Shown in pieces: positions 21,641-31,600 of a DNA stretch of 43,987 bases (position 1 is the first letter of the stretch; every line of letters starts with the position of its first letter). Below the pieces are notes generated by a model that worked only from the letters and a program-made list of their open reading frames with translations, did not search any database and was not told the DNA's origin. The position numbers and the translations under genes were made by a program. The stretch is from positions 1 to 43,987 of IMG/VR virus record IMGVR_UViG_3300036781_000043. One strand, given 5' to 3'. The stretch is from a virus.

Positions 21641-24463
21641 ATGGCGAACCCGATAATTCTTCCGAGCTTTGCCGCTGGCGAACTGGCACCGTCAATGTAC
21701 GGTCGTGTCGATCTGGCCAAATACCACGTCGGCGCCGCTCTGCTGCGGAATTACTTCGTTGACTATCGCGGCGGTGCGAGTTCTCGAACCGGAACCAAGT
21801 TCGTCGGACAGGTCAAGGATTCCAGCACGGCTAACCGCCTGATTCCGTTCCAGTTCAACACGCTGCAAACCTACGTCCTCGTGTTCGGCGAACATTCGCT
21901 GCGCTTCGTGACGAACGGCGGCTACGTTCTGGAAGATCCCACAACGATCACGAACATTACGCAGGCGAATCCTGGAGTCGTGACTGACACAGCGCACGGC
22001 TACAGCAATGGGGATCTGATCTTCCTGCAAAATATCGTTGGTATGACGCAACTCAACCAGCGCTATGCAATCGTCACCGCGGCCTCGACGAACAACTACT
22101 CGTTGATCGACATGTACGGTGTTCCGATCAACACGGCGACTTACGGCGCTTACGTGTCAGGTGGAACAGCATCGCGTGTCTACACGATCACCACGCCATA
22201 CTTGGCTGGTGATCTTGCGCTTCTGAAATTCACTCAGTCTGCTGATGTGATGACGCTGGTGCATACCAGCTATACACCTCAGACTCTGACGCGCATGGGT
22301 AACGCGAGTTGGACACTGGCACCGATTACGTTTCAACCGATCGTTCCTGCACCGACTGGCGCAACTGCCACGTTCCAGAACAACGGCACTGGCACGGCCT
22401 ATCCGGATACCCAGTACGAATATTCGGTCACGGCCACAGTCAACGGCGTGGAAAGCCTGCCGTCGGCGCCAGCCGGCACTGCGAGCTTCGCACTCGGACA
22501 GAACGTAGGCGCACAGAATCTGATCGCGTGGAATGCCGTTGCAAGCACGACCATCTACAACATTTACCGGACGCAGGAAAATCTGAGTTCAGAGGTTCCG
22601 TCTGGCGCACTGTACGGCTACATCGGTTCGACGAATCCAGCTGCCGTGAATACCTTCATCGATGACAACATTCTTCCGGACTTCACGCGTTGCCCTCCTC
22701 AGGCATACAACCCGTTCAATGTTGCGGGAAACCCTGGCTGCGTCTGCTATTACCAGCAACGTCAGGTATTTGCAGGCATGGCTAACGCGCCGGAACAGAT
22801 GGACTTCTCGAAGTCGGGTGACTTCTTCAATATGGATTTCTCGATCCCGTCGCGCGATGACGACAATATCGAGATCACGATTGCAAGCCAGCAGGTGAAC
22901 GCGATTGAGTTCATGCTCCCGCTTAACAATCTGTTGGTACTGACGTCAAGCGGCGCATGGTCGGTGAGCGGCGGCGCAGTGGGCGCAGCCCTCACGCCCA
23001 GTCAGGTTCAGGCCACACCGCAGGCTTACAACGGTTGCTCGAACCTTTGCCCTCCGATAGCCATCAACTATGACATCCTGTATGTGCAGGCGCGCGGCTC
23101 CATCGTTCGCGATCTGGCGTACAACTTCTATGTCAACCTGTACACCGGCACCGACATTACGATGCTGTCGAATCATCTGTTCTTCGGCCATCAGCTTCTG
23201 GAATGGGCGTATGCAGAGGAGCCGTTCAAGGTGGTTTGGGCAGTGCGCGAGGATGGTATCCTGCTTTCCCTCACCTATGTGAAGGAGCAGGAAGTAATCG
23301 CATGGTCACACCACGACACTCAGGGTCTGTTCAAGTCCGTCTGCTCGGTGATCGAGGGGCAGGAAAACGTCGTCTATGTGATCGTCGAGCGCTTCATTCA
23401 AGGCCAGTATCTGCAATACATCGAACGTTTCGCGAGCCGTTTGCTTGGGGGCGATCCGACAATTGGCCTGCCGGCTGATCCAGCGCGCGCGTGGTGTGTT
23501 GATGCTGGTCTGCAATATCCGCTTAACGAGCCGAACGCGACTCTTATTCCCGTGGCTCCTGACGCGGTCCCGGTCATCTACGGGGTTGACATCATCGCGG
23601 GTGGCCATAGCTACAGCACGTCCACAGTCCTGACGTTGACCGACATTACAGGCTTTGGCGGCGAGTTAACGCCGATCATCACCGGTGGCGTAATCACCGG
23701 CGTGACGATTATCGACGCTGGATCTGCGTGGACCAATCCGACAATCACGGTTTTCGATCCAACCGGCGCCGGCTCGGGCGCAGCGCTTCAAACGATTCTC
23801 GCCAGCCCGGTCGTCATGAATTCTAACGCCATGGTGTTCGGCTCGACACTTCCCGGAGACGTGGTTCGCGTGAACGGCGGCAACGGCCCGGTCCTATCCG
23901 TTCCGAGCCCGTCGCAGATCATCGTGAACGTGATCAATGAACTCGCCGGCGTGTGGCCGGCAGCGCCCGGAACGTGGTCCATCACTCGTCCGGTCCAGAC
24001 TATTTCTGGACTTGACCATCTGAACGGCAAGACGGTTTCGATTCTGGCTGACGGCAGCGTCGCGCCGTCTCAGGAAGTCATCAATGGATCAATCACGCTC
24101 GACCGGCCGTACAGCGCGATAACCGCAGGATTGGGTTTCACCTGCCAACTCCAAAGCCTGTACATCGACGTCCAGGCTCCGGGCGGCACAATCCAGTCCA
24201 AGCGCAAGACGATCCCGGCCGTCACGGTCAGGCTTCAGGATTCGCGCGGTGTGTTCGCCGGCCCGGACTTCGATCACCTGATCGCGATCAAGGAACGGAA
24301 TCAGGAAGCGATGGGGCAGCCGATTGAGTTGTTCACTGGAGACCAGCGCGTATTGATCCCGGCGCATTACAACGTTCCGGGTCAGGTTTGCGTGCAGGTC
24401 ACTGATCCCCTTCCGTCAACCGTACTTGCCCTCATCCCCGAACTGCAAGTTGGTGATACCTGA
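21641..24463 (+). CDS. Tail tubular protein B-like tail nozzle (940 aa)
   Basis: I chose the ATG at 21641 over a TTG at 21632. The N-terminus (SFAAGELAPSMYGRVDLAKY, then GAALLRNYFVDYRGGASSRTG) and LIPFQFNTLQTYVLVFGEHS are characteristic of podophage nozzle or tubular B proteins. The middle has fibronectin-like repeats (TQYEYSVTATVNGVESLPSA), and residues about 650-700 have a GGHSYS...GAGSGAAL module also used in the secreted protein at 19629. A region with WAVREDGILLSLTYVKEQEV is conserved in the family. It makes the hexameric tail tube tip on which spikes are mounted. Confidence 0.75.
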   Translation: MANPIILPSFAAGELAPSMYGRVDLAKYHVGAALLRNYFVDYRGGASSRTGTKFVGQVKDSSTANRLIPFQFNTLQTYVLVFGEHSLRFVTNGGYVLEDPTTITNITQANPGVVTDTAHGYSNGDLIFLQNIVGMTQLNQRYAIVTAASTNNYSLIDMYGVPINTATYGAYVSGGTASRVYTITTPYLAGDLALLKFTQSADVMTLVHTSYTPQTLTRMGNASWTLAPITFQPIVPAPTGATATFQNNGTGTAYPDTQYEYSVTATVNGVESLPSAPAGTASFALGQNVGAQNLIAWNAVASTTIYNIYRTQENLSSEVPSGALYGYIGSTNPAAVNTFIDDNILPDFTRCPPQAYNPFNVAGNPGCVCYYQQRQVFAGMANAPEQMDFSKSGDFFNMDFSIPSRDDDNIEITIASQQVNAIEFMLPLNNLLVLTSSGAWSVSGGAVGAALTPSQVQATPQAYNGCSNLCPPIAINYDILYVQARGSIVRDLAYNFYVNLYTGTDITMLSNHLFFGHQLLEWAYAEEPFKVVWAVREDGILLSLTYVKEQEVIAWSHHDTQGLFKSVCSVIEGQENVVYVIVERFIQGQYLQYIERFASRLLGGDPTIGLPADPARAWCVDAGLQYPLNEPNATLIPVAPDAVPVIYGVDIIAGGHSYSTSTVLTLTDITGFGGELTPIITGGVITGVTIIDAGSAWTNPTITVFDPTGAGSGAALQTILASPVVMNSNAMVFGSTLPGDVVRVNGGNGPVLSVPSPSQIIVNVINELAGVWPAAPGTWSITRPVQTISGLDHLNGKTVSILADGSVAPSQEVINGSITLDRPYSAITAGLGFTCQLQSLYIDVQAPGGTIQSKRKTIPAVTVRLQDSRGVFAGPDFDHLIAIKERNQEAMGQPIELFTGDQRVLIPAHYNVPGQVCVQVTDPLPSTVLALIPELQVGDT

Positions 24464-24921
24464 TGCTGGGCAAAATCGTCACTGCCACGAAAACCCACGC
24501 TCTGATGATGGCGCCGAATATGCGCGAGGTCGAGAAGCGGGAGGTCAGGGATGCGTGCGGCCGGCAGCCGGCTGCGGCTTTGATATTCGAACTGGATCGT
24601 TCGAGCGTCGCGTGGGCATGGATCGTCAACGGCGAGGTTGCCTGCATGTTCGGGATCGTGGCGCCCACGCTTCTTGATTCGGTCTCGTATCCGTGGTTCC
24701 TGACGACGCCTCTGGTCGAAACGCACGCCAGACAGTTCGCGCGCGCATGCAAGACGCTTCTTCCCGAACTGCTTGAGGCTCACCCTCGGCTAGTCGGAAT
24801 GGTCGATTCCCGTCATACATTGTCCGTTCGTTGGTTACAATGGCTCGGCGCGCGGATCGGCCCCGCTATGCAGTGGGGCGTGGCCGGCGCACCGTTTCAT
24901 CATTTCGAACTGGGGGCGTGA
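24463..24921 (+). CDS. T7 gp13-like internal protein, GNAT-like fold (152 aa)
   Basis: ATG at 24463 overlaps the nozzle stop by one base. The pattern FELDRSSVAWAWIVNGEVACMF and WFLTTPLVETHARQFARACK, then LRWLQWLGARIG-type residues near the end, fits the phage Gp13-like family, whose fold is related to N-acetyltransferases. In T7 the gene at this place is needed for internal core assembly. Acetyltransferase activity is not implied. Confidence 0.65.
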   Translation: MLGKIVTATKTHALMMAPNMREVEKREVRDACGRQPAAALIFELDRSSVAWAWIVNGEVACMFGIVAPTLLDSVSYPWFLTTPLVETHARQFARACKTLLPELLEAHPRLVGMVDSRHTLSVRWLQWLGARIGPAMQWGVAGAPFHHFELGA

Positions 24922-24922
24922 G

Positions 24923-25351
24923 GTGGAAACAATCGAACGGGTAAATCGGCTCGAAGCAGAACTGGTTAAGGTTCCGCAGCGCGAGTGCCCCGTGTGGCAT
25001 CACTTCTCGCCCGGTCTGTACGCTCGGCAGATGTTCATCCCGGCTCAGACCGTTCTGACTGGCGCAGTCCACAGGACAGAACATCTGTGCATTATCTCTG
25101 GCGATATCGACGTGACGACTGATGACGGGATGCTGCATATTCGGGATCTTCAGCGGATCATAGTTTCCAGGCCGGGGACGAAGCGCGCGGGATTCACGCG
25201 CGAGGATACGCTGTGGACGACGGTGCATGCCACAAATGAAACGGATCTAGACAAGCTCGTTGAGGAACTGGTGGAAGCGACGAGCCAGCAATTGTTGGGC
25301 GGTAGCCAGAATTCGCAGTTCCTCCATAACCTACTGAAGGACCAGTCATGA
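24923..25351 (+). CDS. Cupin-like hypothetical protein (142 aa)
   Basis: The GTG at 24923 lies one base after the previous stop, with GGGGGCG upstream. Residues 25-110 read as a small double-stranded beta-helix: HHFSPGLYARQMFIPAQTVL, then HRTEHLCIISGDIDVTT and TLWTTVHATNETDLDKLVEE. The GDI and His/Glu positions are like cupin motifs. Such proteins occur between gp13-like and internal virion genes in podophages. Function unknown. Confidence 0.55.
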   Translation: METIERVNRLEAELVKVPQRECPVWHHFSPGLYARQMFIPAQTVLTGAVHRTEHLCIISGDIDVTTDDGMLHIRDLQRIIVSRPGTKRAGFTREDTLWTTVHATNETDLDKLVEELVEATSQQLLGGSQNSQFLHNLLKDQS

Positions 25352-25893
25352 GCTTCGGATTTACAGCGGCCGGTATTGCCGAAGCTGGACTCGCGATCTC
25401 TGCGGTGGCGGCAGGCGTCAGCGCTTATGGCGCTGTCAGTTCCAGTATTGCTCAGCGTCAGGCGGCAGAGTATCAATCTCAGGTCGCGGCAAACAATGCC
25501 AAGATTGCAGGCTTCAATGCAAATTCAGCCATTGCTGAAGGGAACACGAAACTTCAGGCAGCGCAGCAGCAGGAAGCGCAACAGATGGGTTCGATCCGCG
25601 CAGCCATCGGAGCGGGTGGTGTCGATCTTAATTCTGGTAGTGCTCTCCGCGAGCAGCAAGGTTTGGCGCAAGTGCAGCAATTGAACAACGCGACCATCGT
25701 GAGCAACGCAGCTCGATCGGCATGGAACTACAAAAACCAAGGTGCGGACTACACTGCGCAAGCTTCTCTTGATGTTGAGAAAGGCCAGCAGGCGCAGGAG
25801 GCCGGGATTGTCGGCGGGTTCTCGTCACTCCTTTCCGGCGCCGGCCAGTTCGCCAGCGGCTACACCAAAGCATTTCCTTCTGCTACATCCTGA
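25348..25893 (+). CDS. Internal virion protein, T7 gp14-like (181 aa)
   Basis: ATGA overlap sets the start. Residues 7-30 are hydrophobic and Gly/Ala-rich (AAGIAEAGLAISAVAAGVSA). The rest is long helix with QRQAAEYQSQVAANNAKIAG, then GSIRAAIGAGGVDLNSGSA and a repeated Ala/Gln pattern. This is the usual layout of gp14-like ejection proteins, which enter the outer membrane of the host first. It is followed by the two larger ejection proteins. Confidence 0.7.
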   Translation: MSFGFTAAGIAEAGLAISAVAAGVSAYGAVSSSIAQRQAAEYQSQVAANNAKIAGFNANSAIAEGNTKLQAAQQQEAQQMGSIRAAIGAGGVDLNSGSALREQQGLAQVQQLNNATIVSNAARSAWNYKNQGADYTAQASLDVEKGQQAQEAGIVGGFSSLLSGAGQFASGYTKAFPSATS

Positions 25894-25896
25894 CCT

Positions 25897-28653
25897 ATGC
25901 CAACCCTACCGCGCGTCGATACTTCGCAAAGCGTATTCGCTAACGTTCCGCTGGCTGGCCAGAATATTCAGGTCAGTCCTGAGAATTTCGGCGGGCAGGT
26001 CGCGCAGGCTGTCGGCGGTTTGGGACAGGCGGGGGAGCGCGCGGGCGGTGACGTCCTGCAAGCGGGCCTGCTTCAGAAGGGCGTGCAGGACGAGACGAGT
26101 GCGAACAACGCCTATAATTCGTTCGCGAACGACGTCCGGACGACGACGACCAGTCTGTATCAGCAGGACGGCAAAGCTGCGGTCGATGCAGTGCCAGCCG
26201 CCAATCAGGCGATTGAGGATGCGCGCCAGAAATATAGGTCATCCCTTTCTGACCCGCAGGCTCAGCGTCTGTTCGATCAGGTGTCAACGCGGCACGTCCA
26301 GAGCACTCTAGACGCCAACGCGCGGTTCGGGTCGGTCCAGCAAAAGACGTATGAGGACCAGACCAGCGACGGCATGGTCAATAACTTTCAGCAAGGCGCG
26401 GCTCAAGTCTGGAATGACCCGGCTGCGTTCAATAGCCAGCTCGCTAACATCGTCACGGAACGCGTCACGCACGGCCAGATGCGCGGCCAGCCGCAGGAGT
26501 TCATCGACGCCAAGGTGCAGAGCGACATGAGCGCGTCATGGATTGACCGACTCAGGGGAATCGCAGCAGCCGGCGATGCGCAGACTGCTCTCACGCTCCT
26601 GAACAATGGCGAGGACTGGACGGATAGCGCAGGTCAGAAACGGCACACCGACGTGCGCGCGCAGATCCTTCCTGCGCAACTCGCCTCTATCCAATCCCAG
26701 CTTTCCTCTCACGCTGCTGACCAGATCGGCGTCCAGTACGGGAATTCCGCCACCAGCCCAGCGCCAGGTGGCGCGTCGCTTGGCGTGCGCAATAACAATC
26801 CGGGCAACCTGAGAAATCCTCAGACTGGCCAGTTTCAGCAGTATGCAACGTTCCAGCAGGGGCAGCAGGCAGCCGACGCGAACCTTTCTGCCTATGGTTC
26901 GCAGCACGGCATAAACACGATTCAAGGTGTGATCAACCGATGGGCGCCGAAAGGCGACGGAAACAATGATCCGCAGGCGTACGCGGCGACTGTTGCCAAG
27001 GCTGTCGGCATTGCCCCTGACGACAAGGTCGATCTCAGCGACCCGGCGCAGCGTAAAAAAATCCTGAATGCAATGTTTGATGTCGAGTCGCCCGGATGGC
27101 GCGCGGCGCAGAATCAGCCAGCGCCACCGGGCGGCGCGGCCGGTGCAGTGAGTGGGACGCTACCTGTTGGTAATGCGGCCGGCGTGCCGAACGCCGCGCA
27201 GATTGCTCCCCCGCCTACTGGCTTGGCACAGGATCCGGCGACGATGAAAGCCAATCAGGATGCCAGTGCAGAGAGCGCGCGCCAGCAGGCTGAGTCTCAC
27301 GTTCTGGCACTGACGGGCGATTCCATCGCAGCGAAACGCGCCGGGCAGACTGCGGCGTCTACAGTGGTGAGCAACACGAACGCAGCCATCGAGGCGCAGC
27401 GCTCTCGCCAGACAGCGGCGGCCGGCCAGTTGAACAAGATGATTGCGGGCGATCCGTCAACCAACACGGCGCCGATCAGTTCGTTTGCCCAACTGATTGC
27501 CAACCCTGTCGCCTATGCGAACTACAGCCAGCTTTCGCCGGCCGGCCAAGCGGCGGTAACTGAGCGGTTGACGAATCCAAGTTCCGTCCATATGACGCAG
27601 GATTCGCTGGACTCGTATTACAAAATGAAGGGCGAGGCTATCAACGACCCTGAGTCGTTCATGAAGGAAGACCTGTCGGCGCAGTTCGGGAAGATCCCCG
27701 AAGCTCAGTTGATGCAGTTGATCAATCAGCAATCGGCGATCTCGAAGAAGGACGTCGCCGGCCAGGCGCGCGCTCTAAATTGGGGACGCACTAAAGGCGA
27801 GGTCTCGGATATCGTCAATTCGGCGATTCCCAAGGATGACCCGAACAAGGCAGATCGGACAACACAATTTTATGGGAAGTTGCAGGAAGCGCTCGACCAG
27901 TACCACGACCAGAACCAGAAATATCCCGATGCACAGACCACGCGCAAGATCGCGGGTGGCTTAATGGCGCAGGGTACGCAGGGATCGCCTAGTCTTCTGC
28001 CGAGTTGGCTTGGTGGGAATGCACCGATCCGCGCGTTCGAATCGCCAGACATCAACAAGTTTCAGGTTCCCGTTCCGCCAGACCGCAAGCCTGCGCTCGC
28101 TGCATCATTCCAGAAAGTCACCGGCCGTGCGCCGACTGATGACGAACTGTCTCAGGCATATACTGCATTTACCCTGAACCAGACGAAGAAAACTTCTCCC
28201 GTATCTTCTTCTCCGACTCAGTCAGTTCCTGCTCAAAAAAAAAATGATGTAGACGAATTGGATTACTCGAACAAATTCAACACGCAGTTATCATCATCGG
28301 ATGAGACAAAATTCGATTCATGGGCGGCTGCGTTGAGCAAGAAAGAGGGTCGGGATGTGACAAAGGACATGTACGATTACGATCTTAAAGGAGCGTGGAA
28401 ACAAGGTGCTGATCAAGCTGCAAACGGTCATTTCCCTGATACCTTCAAAAAACCGAATCATCCTACGTTTTCTGACCAAAGCAAGTACAGCGTGGCCGGT
28501 GGAGATTCCGGTGGCGTCTGGTCGAAACAGGGGGACAAGGATGTGTACACTCCGACTGCTGCACACATAAAGACTTACGGAGTAGAAAACTTGAAAAAAT
28601 ACTTCGCTCGCGAGGAACCTGATTCTGTGCTTGATCTATCGAAGGCAAAATGA
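25897..28653 (+). CDS. Internal virion protein with lytic-transglycosylase-like domain (918 aa)
   Basis: The N-terminal 250 residues are helical (GGQVAQAVGGLGQAGERAGG, then tandem Ala/Gln stretches). Residues about 296-400 hold a muramidase-like domain with RNNNPGNLR (298-306), FQQYATFQQGQQAADANL and VINRWAPKGDGN. This is the pattern of phage virion peptidoglycan-degrading proteins such as those of PRD1 P5/transglycosylase type. The second half is long, Gln- and Ala-rich and probably helical. It would open the cell wall during ejection. It overlaps the next gene by four bases. Confidence 0.7.
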   Translation: MPTLPRVDTSQSVFANVPLAGQNIQVSPENFGGQVAQAVGGLGQAGERAGGDVLQAGLLQKGVQDETSANNAYNSFANDVRTTTTSLYQQDGKAAVDAVPAANQAIEDARQKYRSSLSDPQAQRLFDQVSTRHVQSTLDANARFGSVQQKTYEDQTSDGMVNNFQQGAAQVWNDPAAFNSQLANIVTERVTHGQMRGQPQEFIDAKVQSDMSASWIDRLRGIAAAGDAQTALTLLNNGEDWTDSAGQKRHTDVRAQILPAQLASIQSQLSSHAADQIGVQYGNSATSPAPGGASLGVRNNNPGNLRNPQTGQFQQYATFQQGQQAADANLSAYGSQHGINTIQGVINRWAPKGDGNNDPQAYAATVAKAVGIAPDDKVDLSDPAQRKKILNAMFDVESPGWRAAQNQPAPPGGAAGAVSGTLPVGNAAGVPNAAQIAPPPTGLAQDPATMKANQDASAESARQQAESHVLALTGDSIAAKRAGQTAASTVVSNTNAAIEAQRSRQTAAAGQLNKMIAGDPSTNTAPISSFAQLIANPVAYANYSQLSPAGQAAVTERLTNPSSVHMTQDSLDSYYKMKGEAINDPESFMKEDLSAQFGKIPEAQLMQLINQQSAISKKDVAGQARALNWGRTKGEVSDIVNSAIPKDDPNKADRTTQFYGKLQEALDQYHDQNQKYPDAQTTRKIAGGLMAQGTQGSPSLLPSWLGGNAPIRAFESPDINKFQVPVPPDRKPALAASFQKVTGRAPTDDELSQAYTAFTLNQTKKTSPVSSSPTQSVPAQKKNDVDELDYSNKFNTQLSSSDETKFDSWAAALSKKEGRDVTKDMYDYDLKGAWKQGADQAANGHFPDTFKKPNHPTFSDQSKYSVAGGDSGGVWSKQGDKDVYTPTAAHIKTYGVENLKKYFAREEPDSVLDLSKAK

Positions 28654-31600
28654 TGGCCGAACAAGACCAGGACTTCGAATCCTTCCTGCAATCAAACTCG
28701 CCGGCGCCGGCAGATACCGGCGCGGGAGCGCCTTCTGCGCCAGCTCCCGCGCCAGTCGCTGCAACCGGTCCCGGTGCCGACTCTTTCGAATCCTTCCTGA
28801 CCGACCAGAAGAGCCAGCATGACGCATCCGTCAAGTCTCAGGCACAAGGGATCTCGACGGCCAATAGCCAGCAGAGTGCAGATTCAGCTGGCCGAGCGGC
28901 ATCCACGGGCAGACAGATTGGCGTTCCCGGTCCAGTTGTTGAGACAGATCCGGAACGGTACGAACAGCAGGCCAAGGCTCAGAACAACGCAAGCATACTG
29001 AATGCGAATCCGAAACTCGCCAGCTGGGTTGTCGATAACCCGTTCCAGGCCAAGATTTCGCAGGACCAGTATCAGGACATGGCGAACATGGGCGATGTTC
29101 TGTCTGGCAGCGGTGTGCTTGACTTTGCCAAGAATCTCGCCAAAGGCGTCGCTGGCAGCATCGTGAATTCTGGTCTTGCGATTAACCGCGGCATCGCGCA
29201 GGGTATCGCGAATCAGACTGGCTACCAGCCGACGCAGCAGGAGTTCCAATCGGACTGGTGGTACAAGAACATGATCGCGCCGCAGCTCGGCAACCAAGCA
29301 GCGACGGCGCTCTCTCCGGATGCATCGTTCGGTGCCAAGGCTGTCTATACCGTGGGCGGCATGCTCGGTACGCTCGCGCAGATCGCGGCGACGGGCGGCG
29401 CGGCCGAAGTCCCGGAAGCGGCGGCAGCAGTGCCGACGGCAGCGCAGGCCATCGGCCAGCAGATCGCGCACGGTGCACGTGCCATGGCATTCCCTGCTCT
29501 CACTGAAGCGCTCACTGCTGGAAAGGATGCATATGACAAAACCGGTGATACTCGTTCGGCTATCCTTGCTGCGACGACTGCATACGGCACGGCAACTCTC
29601 GGCGGTGTTGTCCCGCTTGGCGCAGAAGGAAGCCTTGCCACTCGTGCAGCAACCGGATTCCTCTCCGGAGCCGTCACAGGAGAAGTGAGCCGGCAGGCGC
29701 AAAACCTCGTCAATCCCGAACAGCAGCCGTTCAATCCCGAGCAGACTATTCTCTCTGGCCTGTCTGGTTCGATTCTGGCCGGCGCGATGGGACGCTCTCC
29801 GTTGCATGACGCGGTTCGACAAGCCTACTCTGACGGTATCGACGCAGAGACGGCGCAGCGCGGCGCAGCAGCAGTCCAGCAAGTCAGCGATATCTCGACC
29901 GCCTCCAAACTTCGCGAGCATGACCCCGAAGCGTTCCGCGATTACGTCGCTCGAATGGCCGAGGATGGACCGATTGAAAACGTCTATATCGATGGCCAGA
30001 CGTTCGCTGATGCGCTACACCAGTCGGCTGTTGATCCCGATCAGGTTCCGGGCCTGAACGACCGCCTAGCCGAAGCCACGCTGACGGGCGGAGATGTTCA
30101 GATTCCCATTGCCGACTACGCGACGCACATCGCCGGGACCGATCTCGATAAGGCGATCCAACCAGAACTGAAGGCCGAAGAAGGCGGGATGACGTTCTCT
30201 GAAGGCCAGAAGTATTTCGACACCGCACAGCAGGAAATGCAGGCGCGAGCCGAAGAACTGGTCAAGTCCAGCGAGCCGCAGACCCAGCAGGATCAGGACG
30301 TAAAGCAGATCGGTGACACGCTGTTCGAACAGTTGAAGGCGACTGGCCGCTATCCGGATGATGTGGCGCGCGCGAGCCTCGCGCCAGTCACGGAGTTTTA
30401 TCGGACGATGGCGGAGCGCACTGGGCAGACTCCAGGCGAATTGTACAAGCAGTTCCCGCTCAAGATCGCAGGCGAGAATCCGGCAGAGGGTGCGCTCGAA
30501 CAACCAGCGCGCGGTGGCTTCGCTCCAGATTCGAACACTATCGGCCTGCTGAAAGATGCAGATTTAAGCACTTTTTTACACGAAAGTGGGCATTTCTTCC
30601 TGTCCACGCTCGGCGACCTCGCCGGCCGCGCAGACGCTCCCGGCCCTATCCGCGACGATATGCAGACCGCTATCTCATGGATGGGCGGAAAGGATCTTGC
30701 CGACTGGCAAAGCAAGACGCTCGAAGAACAGCGCGACATGCACGAGAAGTTCGCACGCGGCTTTGAGACGTACCTGATGGAAGGCAAAGCGCCATCTTTG
30801 GAACTGCAAGGCTTGTTCTCCCGCTTTCGCTCGTGGCTGATCAACGTCTACCGCAGCGTGTCTGGACTCGGCGCGGACCTGTCGCCTGAGGTGCGCGGCG
30901 TGTTCGACCGACTGCTGGCAAGTGATGATGCGATCAGGCAGGCTGAGTCTCTACGCGGCTATGCCAATCTCGACCTGTCAAAGACTGATGCCACGGAGAA
31001 GCAACAGGCCAACTATGCGGCTCTCGGCGACAAAGCCACGCAGGACGCTTTGGATGAGATGGCGGCCAAATCCATCAATGACGTGAAATGGCAGAGTGGC
31101 GCAAAATCACGTGCGCTCAAGAAGCTCCAGCGCGAAGCCAACGCGCAGCGCGACCTGATCCATGAAGAATCGATGCGTGAGGTGAATGAATCACCGGTCG
31201 AAAAGGCACGCCAGTTTGTGGCTGCAAACGATTTCAAGACGACCGATAGCATGCAGATGGATTTAACTGCCGAACAGTTCGGAATCGGCAGCGGCGCGGA
31301 GCTTGTTGATGGTCTGTCAGTTGATCCAAAGGCGAAGATTGACGCCCTCACCGACCAGCGCATGCTTGAGCGTCACGGCGAATTGATCGACCCGCAGGCA
31401 ATTGAGGACGCAGCGAACGCGGCCATCGCGAACGATGCGCGTGCGCGGCACATGGCGACCGGCCTGAAGCTACTGTCCAAGTCTCCAATCCCAGCACGCG
31501 ATCTAGCCAAGGCTGCGACTGATTCAGCGAATACCGTTATCGCAGCGAAGCGCGTCAGCGACGTGAACCCGCGCCAGTTCGAAGTGGCGGAAGCCAAGGC